A DNA stretch of 64,000 nucleotides from Lysobacter sp. ISL-50 (GTDB lineage Bacteria; Pseudomonadota; Gammaproteobacteria; Xanthomonadales; Xanthomonadaceae), in assembly GCF_018612875.1 (NCBI RefSeq), contig NZ_JAGGRI010000003.1, positions 19,658 through 83,657 on the forward strand, written 5' to 3'. The notes under the pieces are model-generated. The model was not told the DNA's origin. It ran no database searches and saw nothing but the letters and a program-made list of their open reading frames with translations. Of this stretch, positions 1 through 8,981 are shown piece after piece. How positions within the stretch are numbered: position 1 is the first letter of the stretch; every line of letters starts with the position of its first letter. The position numbers and the translations under genes were made by a program.

Positions 1-23
1 TTCCCGATTCCCGATTCCCCGCG
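1..23. repeat. GATTCCC short tandem repeat (window edge)
   Basis: The window opens in two to three tandem copies of the heptamer CGATTCC/GATTCCC. The same motif recurs around 16,030-16,135. It is probably the end of a dispersed intergenic repeat cut by the window boundary. Confidence 0.4.
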
Positions 24-92
24 CCACGCCGCCGTCTCACACGCTGAGATCAGCGTCGCGTACAACGAGACTCCGCCCGCTCAAGCCGCGCC

Positions 93-2570
93 ATGTCCGC
101 CCTGATCGATCCGTCCTCGCGCGACCTCGTCCCGTCCGCCGCCAGCGCCCGCGCCCTGGCGCGCAGCGATAACGAAGAAGCCATCGACGCACGCCACGGC
201 GGCGCCCTGGCCGAGCGCCTGCAGCGCCGCTACCGCGACCGCATCACCGGTCACTTCACCCTGCCCGGCCGCGACGGCCGCTACGCGCCGCTGCCCGACG
301 ACCTGCCCGAATCGCTGAAGGCGGCGTTGCGCGCGCGCGGCATCGAGCGGCTCTACAGCCATCAGGCCGAAGCCTGGGACGCGGCCCAGGCCGGCGAACA
401 CGTGGCCGTGGTCACCCCGACCGCCTCGGGCAAATCGCTGTGCTACATCTTGCCGGTGGTGGCCGCGGCGATGACGTCCGGGGCCAAGGCGCTGTACCTG
501 TTTCCGACCAAGGCGCTGGCGCAGGATCAGGTCGCCGAGCTGCTGGAACTCAACCGCGCCGGCGAGTTGGGCGTCAAAGCCTTCACCTTCGACGGCGATA
601 CCCCCGGCGATGCGCGCCAGGCGATCCGCCTGCACGGCGACATCGTCGTGTCCAACCCGGACATGCTGCATCAGGCGATCCTGCCGCATCACACCAAGTG
701 GGCGCAGTTCTTCGAGAACCTGCGCTACATCGTCATCGACGAAATCCACACCTACCGCGGCGTGTTCGGCAGCCACGTCGCCGGGGTGCTGCGGCGCCTG
801 CGGCGCATCTGCGCGTTCTACGGGGCCCGGCCGCAATTCATCCTGTGCTCGGCGACGATCGGCAATCCCAAGGCGCACGCCGAGGCGCTGATCGAACAAC
901 CGGTGCGTGCGATCCTCGACTCCGGCGCGCCCACCGGCGACAAGCACGTGCTGCTGTGGAACCCGCCGGTGGTCAACGCCGACCTGGGCCTGCGCGCCTC
1001 GGCGCGTTCGCAGAGCAACCGCATCGCCCGCATCGCGATCAAGGCCGGCCTGAAGACGCTGGTGTTCGCGCAGACCCGCTTGATGGTCGAGGTACTCACC
1101 AAATATCTGAAAGACGTGTTCGATCACGACCCGCGCAAGCCCGCGCGCATCCGCGCCTACCGCGGCGGTTATCTGCCCAGCGAACGGCGCGAGGCCGAAC
1201 GGGCGATGCGCGACGGCCGCATCGACGGCATCGTCTCGACTTCGGCGCTGGAGTTGGGCGTCGATATCGGCAGCCTGGATGTGGTGGTGCTCAACGGTTA
1301 TCCCGGCTCGGTCGCCGCGACCTGGCAACGCTTCGGCCGCGCCGGCCGCCGCCAGCAGCCGTCGCTGGGGGTGATGGTCGCCAGCTCGCAGCCGCTGGAC
1401 CAGTACGTGGTGCGGCATCCGGATTTCTTCGCCGACGCCTCACCCGAGCACGCGCGGATCGCGCCGGACCAGCCGCTGATCCTGTTCGATCACATCCGCT
1501 GCGCCGCCTTCGAGCTGCCATTCCAGCACGGCGAGAGCTTCGGCCCGATCGATCCGGACGTGTTCCTGCAGGCGCTGGCCGAAACCGGCGTGGTCCATCG
1601 CGAGGGCGAGCGCTGGGAGTGGATCGCCGACAGCTATCCGGCCAACGCGGTGAGCCTGCGCTCGGTCGCCGACGGCAACTTCGTCGTGGTCGATCGCAGC
1701 GGCGGGCGTCAGTCGATCATCGCCGAGGTCGATTACTCGGCCGCCGCGTTGACCTTGTACGAAGGCGCCATCCACATGATCCAGTCGGTGCCGTATCAGG
1801 TCGAGCGGCTGGACTGGGAGGGGCGCAAGGCCTACGTCACCCGCACCCATGTCGATTACTACACCGACTCGATCGACTACACCAAGCTCAAGGTGCTCGA
1901 ACGCTTCGACGGCGGCCCGGCCGGGCGCGGCGACAGCCATCACGGCGAAGTGCACGTGGTGCGGCGCGTCGCCGGCTACAAGAAGATCCGTTACTACACC
2001 CACGAAAGCATCGGCTACGGGCCGGTGAATCTGCCCGATCAGGAATTGCACACGACCGCGCTGTGGTGGCAGTTGCCGCAGGGCGTGTTGCTGTCGCGGT
2101 TTGAATCCAGGCAAGAGGCGCTGGACGGTTTTCTCGGCGCCGCGCACGCGCTGCACATCGTCGCCACGGTCGCGGTGATGGCCGATGCGCGCGATCTGCA
2201 GAAGTCGGTCGGCAACGGCGACGGCGCCTGGTTCGCGACGCAAGACGCGGACGGCCGCGGCCAGCTGCGCGGCGGCGAGCACGATCCGCCGCACGGCGGC
2301 GCGCTGTCGATGCTGGAAGTGCAGCAGTTCGTGCCGACCGTGTACCTGTACGACAATTTCCCCGGCGGCGTGGGGCTCAGCGAGCCCTTGTGGTTGCGTC
2401 AGGCCGAATTGGTGACGCGCTCGCGCGAACTGATCGAACGCTGCGATTGCCGCGCCGGCTGCCCGGCCTGCGTCGGGCCGGTGCTGGCGTCGGATGAAGA
2501 GCGCGGCGCGGCGACGCCGAAGTCGCTGGCGCTGCGGGTGTTGCGCCTGCTTGAAGACGACGCGGCATGA
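93..2570 (+). CDS. mrfA: DEAD/DEAH-box helicase with C-terminal Zn-binding (MZB) domain, MrfA/Hrq1-like
   Basis: This 825-aa superfamily 2 helicase has a Walker A TPTASGKS at residues 108-115, a DEIH box at 216-219, an SAT motif (CSATIG) and a motif V-VI stretch ending QRFGRAGRR. The C-terminus carries a compact cysteine cluster (C784, C786, C790, C793) typical of the DUF1998/MZB domain. This architecture matches Hrq1/YprA proteins, including Bacillus MrfA, which acts with the exonuclease MrfB in repair of mitomycin-type DNA lesions. The next gene is an MrfB-like RNase H-fold nuclease that overlaps the stop codon by ATGA, which supports joint function. The start ATG at 93 lies 90 bp inside the window. 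Helicase identity is firm; the repair role is inferred from family and neighbour. Confidence 0.85.
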   Translation: MSALIDPSSRDLVPSAASARALARSDNEEAIDARHGGALAERLQRRYRDRITGHFTLPGRDGRYAPLPDDLPESLKAALRARGIERLYSHQAEAWDAAQAGEHVAVVTPTASGKSLCYILPVVAAAMTSGAKALYLFPTKALAQDQVAELLELNRAGELGVKAFTFDGDTPGDARQAIRLHGDIVVSNPDMLHQAILPHHTKWAQFFENLRYIVIDEIHTYRGVFGSHVAGVLRRLRRICAFYGARPQFILCSATIGNPKAHAEALIEQPVRAILDSGAPTGDKHVLLWNPPVVNADLGLRASARSQSNRIARIAIKAGLKTLVFAQTRLMVEVLTKYLKDVFDHDPRKPARIRAYRGGYLPSERREAERAMRDGRIDGIVSTSALELGVDIGSLDVVVLNGYPGSVAATWQRFGRAGRRQQPSLGVMVASSQPLDQYVVRHPDFFADASPEHARIAPDQPLILFDHIRCAAFELPFQHGESFGPIDPDVFLQALAETGVVHREGERWEWIADSYPANAVSLRSVADGNFVVVDRSGGRQSIIAEVDYSAAALTLYEGAIHMIQSVPYQVERLDWEGRKAYVTRTHVDYYTDSIDYTKLKVLERFDGGPAGRGDSHHGEVHVVRRVAGYKKIRYYTHESIGYGPVNLPDQELHTTALWWQLPQGVLLSRFESRQEALDGFLGAAHALHIVATVAVMADARDLQKSVGNGDGAWFATQDADGRGQLRGGEHDPPHGGALSMLEVQQFVPTVYLYDNFPGGVGLSEPLWLRQAELVTRSRELIERCDCRAGCPACVGPVLASDEERGAATPKSLALRVLRLLEDDAA

Positions 2571-3483
2571 CGGTCAGTCTCGCCAAGTTGCGGGCGTTGC
2601 AGCGGCAGGCCGGGCGGGTCGAGGTTGAGGCTGCGTCGGTCGATGGAGGAAAAGCGAATCTCCCCGCCCCGACCTCGACGCCCTGCGCCGCCTGATCGCA
2701 CAACGCGAACGCAAACCTGCCGCCGCGCCGTCGTCGTCGACCGCGCCCAAAGCATCGTCGCCGCTCGCCCGCCTGCCCGCCGACCGCTCGCTCCCCGGCG
2801 AGCAGATCGCCCCGGGCCTGCACCTGATCCAGGCGCACTTGCCCATGCCGGCGCCGGCCGCGGCCTTGTCGCTGGCCTTCGCCAAGCGCCCCGACGACGC
2901 GCTCGACCCGCGCCGCCTGCTGTTCTTCGACACCGAAACCACCGGCCTGGCCGGCGGCACCGGCACCCGCGCCTTCATGATCGGCGCGGCCGACTGGCAT
3001 CGCGACCCGCACCACGGCGACGGCCTGCGCATCCGCCAGCTGATGATCTCGACCCTGTCCGCCGAGCCGGCGATGCTGCGCGCGTTCGCGCAATGGCTCG
3101 CGCCCGACACGGTGCTGTCGAGCTACAACGGCCGCTGCTACGACACGCCGCTGCTCAACACGCGCTATCGATTGGCGCGCATCGCCAATCCGCTGAGCGG
3201 GCTCGATCACGTCGATCTGCTGTTCCCGGCGCGGCGCATGTATCGCGGCGTGTGGGAAAACTGCCGACTGGCGACGATGGAACGCGAGCTGCTGCGGATC
3301 GTGCGCGAGGACGACCTGCCCGGCTCGCAGGCACCGGCGGCGTGGCTGCATTACCTGCGCGGCGGCTCGTCGTCGCTGCTGCGGCGCGTGGTCGCGCACA
3401 ATCACCAGGACGTGGCGACACTGGCGCAGCTGATGCTCAGACTGATCCAGAGCCACGACGAACGCGCGTTGTCTTCCGCATAG
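2567..3483 (+). CDS. mrfB: RNase H-like exonuclease, MrfB/YprB-like, apparently frameshifted
   Basis: The protein reads clearly from about 2,640 to the stop at 3,483. It has an exonuclease motif DTETTGL followed by AGGTGTRAFMIGAA, a central SSYNGRCYDTPLL segment and a C-terminal HNHQDVATLAQLM, as in DEDD-type YprB/MrfB nucleases. The natural start is the ATG at 2,567, overlapping the helicase stop and giving MTVSLAKLRALQRQAG, but that frame ends after about 42 codons. The conserved remainder is one frame back. Restoring a single C in the run TCCCCGCCCC (2,661-2,670) would join the two parts as ...NLPAPDLDALRRLI. Either this is a sequencing or biological 1-nt deletion, or translation starts internally (ATG at 2,839) and loses the N-terminus. 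Confidence 0.7.
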
Positions 3484-3674
3484 CGACCACGCGCGACGCG
3501 GCCGCGACATCGCCGCCACGCCCGGCATGAACGCATCGCGCATCACGCCCGATCGCGACCATCGCCGCGTCGCATCGCCCCGCTACACTGCGCGCCCCGG
3601 CCTTCATGCGCCGCACACGCCGCCGCCCGCAGGCTCGCGGCACCGATCTGACGAGCATCGCCAGGAGCATCGCC

Positions 3675-3980
3675 ATGTCCCCCAACGCCTTCATCCGCAT
3701 CACCCTGCCCGTCGCCGCGCTGAGCCTCGTCCTGGCCGCCTGCGCCACGCCGATTCCGCCGACCAACATCAGCCCCGCCGCCTGCAACGCCGAAGCCGCG
3801 CGTTGGGCGATCGGCCGCGCGCCCGACGACGCCACGGTCGAACGCGCCCGCACCGAAACCGGCAGCCGGTCGGTGCGCGTGCTCAAGCCCGGCACCGCGG
3901 CGACGATGGATTTCCGGCCCGACCGCTTGAACATCGACGTCAACGATCGCGGCGCCATCACCGGTCTGCGCTGCGGCTAA
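3675..3980 (+). CDS. I78-family peptidase inhibitor lipoprotein (copy 1)
   Basis: This is a 101-aa protein starting at the ATG at 3,675, 6-10 nt after an AGGAG-like site. The N-terminus is a lipoprotein signal peptide with lipobox LAAC, so it should be anchored in the outer membrane or periplasm. The mature part carries the inhibitor I78 signature: an early Cys, WAIGR, VRVLKPGTAATMDFRPDRLN, and a terminal GLRCG that probably disulfide-bonds to the first Cys. Family members inhibit serine proteases. The gene next door encodes a paralog, pointing to a tandem duplication. The mature domain is short and complete. Confidence 0.8.
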   Translation: MSPNAFIRITLPVAALSLVLAACATPIPPTNISPAACNAEAARWAIGRAPDDATVERARTETGSRSVRVLKPGTAATMDFRPDRLNIDVNDRGAITGLRCG

Positions 3981-4216
3981 GCGACTCGCGATCGGGCCGG
4001 CGGCAACAGCGTTCGTCGCCGGCCCGATCCGACGGCGACGGCGCCGCGCCTTGTTGCAGCGCGGCAGCGATGCGGTTCGCGCACGCGATCGCGACCGCGC
4101 CCCTGTGCGCACAGTCGCGAAACCGCGCATCGATCCGGCGCGTTAACCTGCGACACAGCCGCGGCGGCGCAGGCTCGCCGCATCGCGCCGAGCGCGCACC
4201 CGCGAAGGAAACCGCC

Positions 4217-4627
4217 ATGCCGAACCGAAACGACGCATCGCATCCGCTGCACCGTCTGCTGCCCGTGGCCGTGCTGGCGCTCGGCTTGTCCCTGGCGCTG
4301 AGCGCCTGCGCCAGCCCGCGCCCCGCCGCCGAAATGGCCAGCTCGGCCGAGCAAGCCGCCGCCGCCGGGCAACCGGCATCCGAACCCGCCACGCCCACGC
4401 AGCCCGCGCCCATGCCCGCAGCACCGACTTGCAACGCCGAAGCGGCCAAATCCGCGATCGGCAAGACCGCCGACGCCGCCACCGTAGAACGCGCCCGCAC
4501 CGCCGCCGGCGGCCACACCGTGCGCGTGCTCAAGCCCGGCCAGATGATCACGAAGGAATACATGGACGGCCGGGTCAACGTGCACGTCGATGAGAAGAAC
4601 GTGATCGTCGAAGTCGGCTGCGGCTGA
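4217..4627 (+). CDS. I78-family peptidase inhibitor lipoprotein (copy 2)
   Basis: This 136-aa paralog of the preceding gene starts at the ATG at 4,217 after GAAGGA. It has a signal peptide with lipobox LSAC, then a 35-residue Ala/Pro-rich linker absent from copy 1, then the same I78 core: CNAEAAKSAIG, VERARTAAGG, VRVLKPGQMITKEYMDGRVN and a terminal VGCG. The MDF of copy 1 is replaced by KEY, so the reactive loop differs and the two may target different proteases. A longer reading frame extends upstream of the ATG but crosses copy 1 out of frame and has no family similarity, so it was rejected. Confidence 0.8.
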   Translation: MPNRNDASHPLHRLLPVAVLALGLSLALSACASPRPAAEMASSAEQAAAAGQPASEPATPTQPAPMPAAPTCNAEAAKSAIGKTADAATVERARTAAGGHTVRVLKPGQMITKEYMDGRVNVHVDEKNVIVEVGCG

Positions 4628-4767
4628 GGCGCAGCGCCCTCATCGTCATGTCCCGGCGCGGCAATCCGATTGCCGCGCCGCGGTTCCAACGCATCACGCG
4701 TCGCGACCGCGCCGCCAACGACGCATTGACCTAAACTGATCCGGCTTGTCGCACCCGGAGCTTTGCC

Positions 4768-5244
4768 ATGCGCGTGTCCTCCCGTTACCTCTGGCTCGCG
4801 ATAGCGGTCCTGGCGATCGGCGTGTTGTATTGGAACGGATCGGCACGCCACGGCAGCGATCGCACCACGCAGGCGTCCGGCCCCGCCGCCGAAGCCGACC
4901 TGCCCCGCGGCGAACGCGATACCCGCCCGCCCCGCGCCAATCCGGCTCACAGCTATCCCGAGTTCCTGCCGAGCCAAGCCCACGAGGTGCTGCGCCGCAT
5001 CGCCGCCGGCGGCCCGTTCGACCACCGCCAGGACGGCAGCGTGTTCCAGAACCGCGAGAACCGCCTGCCGCGGCAGCCGCGCGGCTATTACCACGAGTAC
5101 ACGGTGGAAACGCCCGGTTCGGACGATCGCGGCGCGCGCCGCATCGTCACCGGCGGCGATCCGCCGCGCGAGTTCTACTACAGCGACGATCACTACCGCA
5201 GTTTCCGCCGCTTCGACGTGGCGAGCGGAGGAGCCGCGCGATGA
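4768..5244 (+). CDS. Barnase-type guanyl-specific ribonuclease (RNase N1/T1 family)
   Basis: This 158-aa protein has an N-terminal hydrophobic segment (residues 7-23) acting as signal or anchor, then a microbial RNase domain. The conserved pattern is LPSQAHEVLRRI, GPFDHRQDGSVFQNRE, the catalytic Glu in YHEYTVETPG, a catalytic Arg in RRIVTGG, and the catalytic His in YYSDDHYRSF, as in barnase E73/R87/H102. The product would be exported and cleave RNA 3' of G. It overlaps the barstar-like gene by ATGA, so toxin and inhibitor are translationally coupled. Confidence 0.85.
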   Translation: MRVSSRYLWLAIAVLAIGVLYWNGSARHGSDRTTQASGPAAEADLPRGERDTRPPRANPAHSYPEFLPSQAHEVLRRIAAGGPFDHRQDGSVFQNRENRLPRQPRGYYHEYTVETPGSDDRGARRIVTGGDPPREFYYSDDHYRSFRRFDVASGGAAR

Positions 5245-5678
5245 GCGCCGTCGATCCGCGCGAACTGCTCGCCGATCCGGCCCAGGCCGGCGCGTACTTC
5301 ATCGATGCGCGCGACGCGCGCGCCCTGGCCGATGCCGCGGCCGATCTCGACTACGCGGTGGCGCGGGTCGATTTCGCCGGCTGCGCGGGCAAGGACGAAG
5401 CCCTGCAGCGGATCGCGCGCGCGCTGCGGTTTCCGGAATGGTTCGGCGGCAACTGGGACGCGCTCAACGACAGCGTCAACGATCTGTCGTGGTGGCCGGC
5501 GCCGGGTTATCTGCTGCTGATCGAACACGCCGGCGCGTGGCAGTCGCAGTACACCGACGAAGCGACGATCCTGGTCGAAATCCTCAACGACGCCGCGCAG
5601 GACTGGGCCCGGGCGCGGGTCGCGTTCTGGGCGCTGCTGCCGTTGCCGGCGGCCGAACTGGCGAAGATGGCGCCGTAA
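5241..5678 (+). CDS. Barstar-family ribonuclease inhibitor
   Basis: This 145-aa cytoplasmic protein has no signal peptide. It shows the barstar fold signature: an FAGCAGKDEALQRIARAL helix, then FPEWFGGNWDALNDSVNDLSWW and an acidic surface. Barstars bind the active site of barnase-type RNases and protect the producer before export. The ATG at 5,241 overlaps the RNase stop, so this is the cognate inhibitor of the preceding gene. It is longer than Bacillus barstar (90 aa), mainly through an N-terminal extension. Confidence 0.85.
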   Translation: MSAVDPRELLADPAQAGAYFIDARDARALADAAADLDYAVARVDFAGCAGKDEALQRIARALRFPEWFGGNWDALNDSVNDLSWWPAPGYLLLIEHAGAWQSQYTDEATILVEILNDAAQDWARARVAFWALLPLPAAELAKMAP

Positions 5679-5717
5679 CCGCGGTTCGCCATCGCGGCGA
5701 TTCGCGGCGACGCCGCA

Positions 5718-6797
5718 TCAAATCCCGTTGCGCCGCGACTGCGCGAGAAACCGCAACGCCGCGCGCTCCCACTGCAATTCGCCGCGCGCATCCTGCGCGT
5801 AGCGGCCCAGGCGCCCTTCGCGCCAACCGGCGAACACGGCCGGATCGATGTACGCCTTGCGGCATACCGACGGCGTGTTGCGCAACGCGCGCGCGACCTC
5901 GCCGATCACTTCGTTCTGCAGCGAGGCCAACGCGCGTTCGCTCGGCGCGCCGCCGCGCGCGGGCGCCGGCAGCGGCAGATGAGCCAGCCGACGGAACGCC
6001 GCCAGCGTCCCGCCCCAGGTGCGGAAATCCTTCGCGGTGAAATCCGCGCCCATGGCCTCGTGCAGGTAGGCGTTGACCGCGCCGGAATCCACCGGCTGCA
6101 CGCGGCCGTCGTCGTCGCGGTACTGGAACAGCGCCTGCCCCGGCAATTGCTGGCAGGCGCGGACCAGCCGCGTCAGCCGGGCGTTGTCGAGTTCGGCCTC
6201 CTGCGCCTGCCCGCCCTTGCCGCGGAAACGAAAACGCGCGCGGCCGCCGCGCAGGAACTCGACGTGACGGTTGCGCAGCGTGGTCAGGCCGAAGGAGCGA
6301 TTGCTGCGCGCGTATTCGTCGTTGCCGATGCGCAGCAGGGTCTGCGCCATCACCGCCACCACCATCGCCAGCACCTTCTCGCGCGGAAAGCCGGGGCGCT
6401 TGAGATCGCGCCGCACCCGCCGGCGCAACGCCGGCAACGCGCGGCCGAAGGCGATCACGCGCTCGAACTTGCCTTCATCGCGGAGCGAGCGCCATTGCCG
6501 GTGATAGCGATACTGCTTGCGCCCGCGCGCATCGCGGCCGGTCGCCTGCAGGTGGCCGCGCGCGTCGGCGCAGATCCACACCTCGGTGTAGGCCGGCGGA
6601 ATCGCCAGGGCGCGGATGCGTTCGAGCGTCTTGGCCGCGCGCAGCGGCTTGCCGCGCGCGTCGCGATAAGCGAAACCGCGGCCGGCGCGGCGGCGGGCGA
6701 TGCCCGGCTCGCCGTCGTTGACGTAACGCAGGCCGGCCGCGCGCGCGGTGCGGCGGTTGCTCGCGGCGGGAACGTCCGGTCCGGTGCGCTCGCTCAT
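5718..6797 (-). CDS. DNA topoisomerase IB
   Basis: The 359-aa protein matches bacterial (poxvirus-type) TopIB in full. The N-terminal domain includes GFAYRDARGKPLR and TLERIRALAIPPAYTEVWI; the catalytic domain follows with KVLAMVVAVMAQTLLRIGNDEYAR, an RFRGKGG loop and FTAKDFRTWGGTLAA. The nucleophile is Tyr316 in SVCRKAYIDP. It relaxes supercoils through a 3'-phosphotyrosyl intermediate. The gene stands alone, convergent with the barstar gene. Confidence 0.9.
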   Translation of the reverse strand: MSERTGPDVPAASNRRTARAAGLRYVNDGEPGIARRRAGRGFAYRDARGKPLRAAKTLERIRALAIPPAYTEVWICADARGHLQATGRDARGRKQYRYHRQWRSLRDEGKFERVIAFGRALPALRRRVRRDLKRPGFPREKVLAMVVAVMAQTLLRIGNDEYARSNRSFGLTTLRNRHVEFLRGGRARFRFRGKGGQAQEAELDNARLTRLVRACQQLPGQALFQYRDDDGRVQPVDSGAVNAYLHEAMGADFTAKDFRTWGGTLAAFRRLAHLPLPAPARGGAPSERALASLQNEVIGEVARALRNTPSVCRKAYIDPAVFAGWREGRLGRYAQDARGELQWERAALRFLAQSRRNGI

Positions 6798-6861
6798 GCC
6801 CCAGCAATACGGGCCGCGGCGTCAAGAATGCGGCAAGGAAGCGCTCGCGGACGGGCGCGAT

Positions 6862-7092
6862 TCAGCGCCCGCCGTCGTCCTTCTTCTTGAAATCGACCGG
6901 CTCGCTCTTGGCCTCGCTGCGCACGGTCTCGAGCTTGCGCTCGCACCAGCCCGGCGGCGTCTCGCCGGGCCGCGACGGGCCGCTGGCGCATTCGGGCCGC
7001 GCATCGACGGCGGCGTTGGTGTCCCGGTATTCCACACCGCCGCAGGCGCTCAGCGCCATGGCGACCGCGATCGAAACGATGACTGCACGCAT
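6862..7092 (-). CDS. Small hypothetical lipoprotein
   Basis: A 76-aa product from the ATG at 7,092. It has a lipoprotein signal (MRAVIVSIAVAMALSAC) with lipobox LSAC, followed by a hydrophilic, Lys/Asp-rich tail containing two more Cys (PECASG and GWCERK) that could form a disulfide. It is not similar to any family I recognise. An in-frame start 63 nt upstream exists, but the signal peptide fixes this one. Confidence 0.6.
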   Translation of the reverse strand: MRAVIVSIAVAMALSACGGVEYRDTNAAVDARPECASGPSRPGETPPGWCERKLETVRSEAKSEPVDFKKKDDGGR

Positions 7093-7179
7093 GCTCAGGC
7101 TCCTGTCTGCTTCACCGCGACGATGCCGCGCCGATCCCAACCGCACCTGTGCCATCGGTCAGGCAGGGACCGCGCCGGT

Positions 7180-8463
7180 TCAGACCGCCGCTTCGGCCTC
7201 GGCCTCGGCCATGACGGCGACCGGCACCGCCGCCGGCGCGCGCGCGTAGCGCCAGGCGATCAACAAGCCGGCGAACAACAGGGCCGCGGCGATGAACCAC
7301 GGCGCGCCGGGCAGGTGGATCGGCGAGCTCTTGCCGATGAAGTAGCCGAAGCTGCCGGCGAAGATCGCCGGGCCCAGCACGCCGGCCAGCGAAATCAGGC
7401 TCATCAGCGAACCCTGGATGCGCCCCTGCACTTCGGGCCCGACCTGGCGCGTGACCAGCGCCTGCGTGGCCGGCGCGGCCATCGCCCACAAGGCGCTGAT
7501 CGGCAGGCCGAGCAGGAAGTACAGCCCGGTGTCGGACAGCCCGTAAATAACGAAGCCGATCACGCCGCAGCTCAGGCCGATCAGCAGCGTGCGCCGTTCG
7601 CCGAACTTGGCCACCATGCGGCCGATCAGGAAGACATTGACGATGATGTTGCACACGCCCACCACCAGCAGCACCCAGCCGACTTCGCGCAGGCCCCAGT
7701 GGTACTGGTAGTCGGCGAACAACACGAAGATGCTCGGATACACGTAGTGCGCCATGTTGGCGATGAACACCACCGCGGCCAGGCCGAACACCTGCGGGTA
7801 GCGCTTGAGCAGCACCAGCGCGCCGAACGGATTGGCGTGGGCCCAGTCGAAGCGCGGGCTGCGCCGCTGCGGCGGCAACGATTCGGGCAGCACGAACAGG
7901 CCGTAGAGGAAGTTCAGCAGCGCCAGGCCGGCGGAGAACCAGAACGGCAGGCGCAGGTCGATCTCGCCCAGGTAGGCGCCGATCACCGGCCCGACCACGA
8001 AGCCCAGGCCGAATGCAGCGCCGATCATGCCGAAGCTCTTGGCGCGCTGTTCCGGCGGGGTGATGTCGGCGATGTAGGCGTTGGCGGTGGTGAAGCTGGC
8101 CGCGGTGATGCCGGAGACGATCCGCCCGATCAGCAGCAGCGGCAGGGTGTCGGCCACCGCCATCAACACGAAGTCCAGGCCCAGCCCCAGGCACGACAGC
8201 AGGATCACCGGGCGCCGCCCGAAGCGGTCCGACAGGCTGCCCTGGATCGGCGAGAACACGAACTGCACCAGCGCGAACACCGTGCCGAACAGGCCGACCC
8301 ACCACGCCGCCACGGCGGTGTCGCCGTTGACGAAGTTTTCGATCAGATGCGGCAGCACCGGAATGATCAGGCCGAACGACAGCACGTCGATCAGGACGGT
8401 GATGAAGATGAAAACGAGCGCAGCACGACGCGCGCCCGAGGCGGGAGCGGAAGCAGAGGTCAT
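7180..8463 (-). CDS. MFS transporter, TetA-like drug:H+ antiporter family
   Basis: This 427-aa protein has 12 predicted membrane segments. Helix 1 is LIDVLSFGLIIPVLPHLI. MFS motif A between helices 2 and 3 is GSLSDRFGRRP, and the antiporter-type motif C region is FGLGFVVGPVIGAYLG. These features place it in the TCR/Tet subfamily of proton-driven exporters. The substrate cannot be read from sequence; chromosomal members of this group are often annotated as tetracycline-resistance-like without confirmed activity. The start at 8,463 drops a 22-residue N-terminal extension with no membrane character. Confidence 0.8.
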   Translation of the reverse strand: MTSASAPASGARRAALVFIFITVLIDVLSFGLIIPVLPHLIENFVNGDTAVAAWWVGLFGTVFALVQFVFSPIQGSLSDRFGRRPVILLSCLGLGLDFVLMAVADTLPLLLIGRIVSGITAASFTTANAYIADITPPEQRAKSFGMIGAAFGLGFVVGPVIGAYLGEIDLRLPFWFSAGLALLNFLYGLFVLPESLPPQRRSPRFDWAHANPFGALVLLKRYPQVFGLAAVVFIANMAHYVYPSIFVLFADYQYHWGLREVGWVLLVVGVCNIIVNVFLIGRMVAKFGERRTLLIGLSCGVIGFVIYGLSDTGLYFLLGLPISALWAMAAPATQALVTRQVGPEVQGRIQGSLMSLISLAGVLGPAIFAGSFGYFIGKSSPIHLPGAPWFIAAALLFAGLLIAWRYARAPAAVPVAVMAEAEAEAAV

Positions 8464-8981
8464 GAAAGTAGGCGGCCGGCCTGGATGATCCGATCGGCGC
8501 AGTCTAGCGCGCGAGCCCGCGGCCGCCATGGACGATTGTCACGCGGCGATGGTTTCCGACGTTACCAATTGCCCCGCGAAGCATATATTTTTCCTGTCGG
8601 ATCATCTGCTTACGAAATCGCCTGTGAGCGCGCGCGCTCACAAAGCCGTGCCGGCGCAAGCGCCGTAATTCCCGTGCCCCCGGGTGAATTGCCGCATCGC
8701 ACAATTTGTGCTTTAGTCGGAACACGCTCGGTTATTACACCGCCGGTGCAGGAGAAATCCCGCGCCAGTGGCGGACTCGCCTTGCGCGACGGCAAAACGA
8801 CACAGCGATATCGCGACCACGACTCGCGTTGGAGAGCATTACGTCGAAGCCGATCTCCACGGCCGCCGCATCAGAGATGCGCGCCCGCGGAACCAGTGAG
8901 AGAGGCGCGACACAGGCACGGCCACAACGCGAAGGCGGTAGCGAGCTAGCGATCCACGGAACACTCACGTCCGGAGATGCG
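8464..8981 (+). promoter_or_regulatory. Divergent control region upstream of gltB
   Basis: A 518-bp gap between the divergent MFS gene and gltB without a convincing gene. It is locally AT-richer than its surroundings (GCATATATTTTTCC around 8,581). A weak sigma70-like match is TTACCA (8,562-8,567), 16 bp, TATATT (8,584-8,589). The gltB ribosome-binding site is CCGGAG at 8,971-8,976. Long 5' regions are usual for gltB, but no specific operator could be identified. Confidence 0.3.

Noticed and set aside
3527-4627. 366-aa frame reaching through both I78 genes
   Set aside because: Only the last 136 residues are protein-like (lipobox onward); the upstream part is out of frame with copy 1.
6748-8949. 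733-aa open frame on the plus strand
   Set aside because: Antisense shadow of topoisomerase IB and the MFS gene; His/Gln/Arg-rich text with no domain, typical of GC-rich third-position bias.
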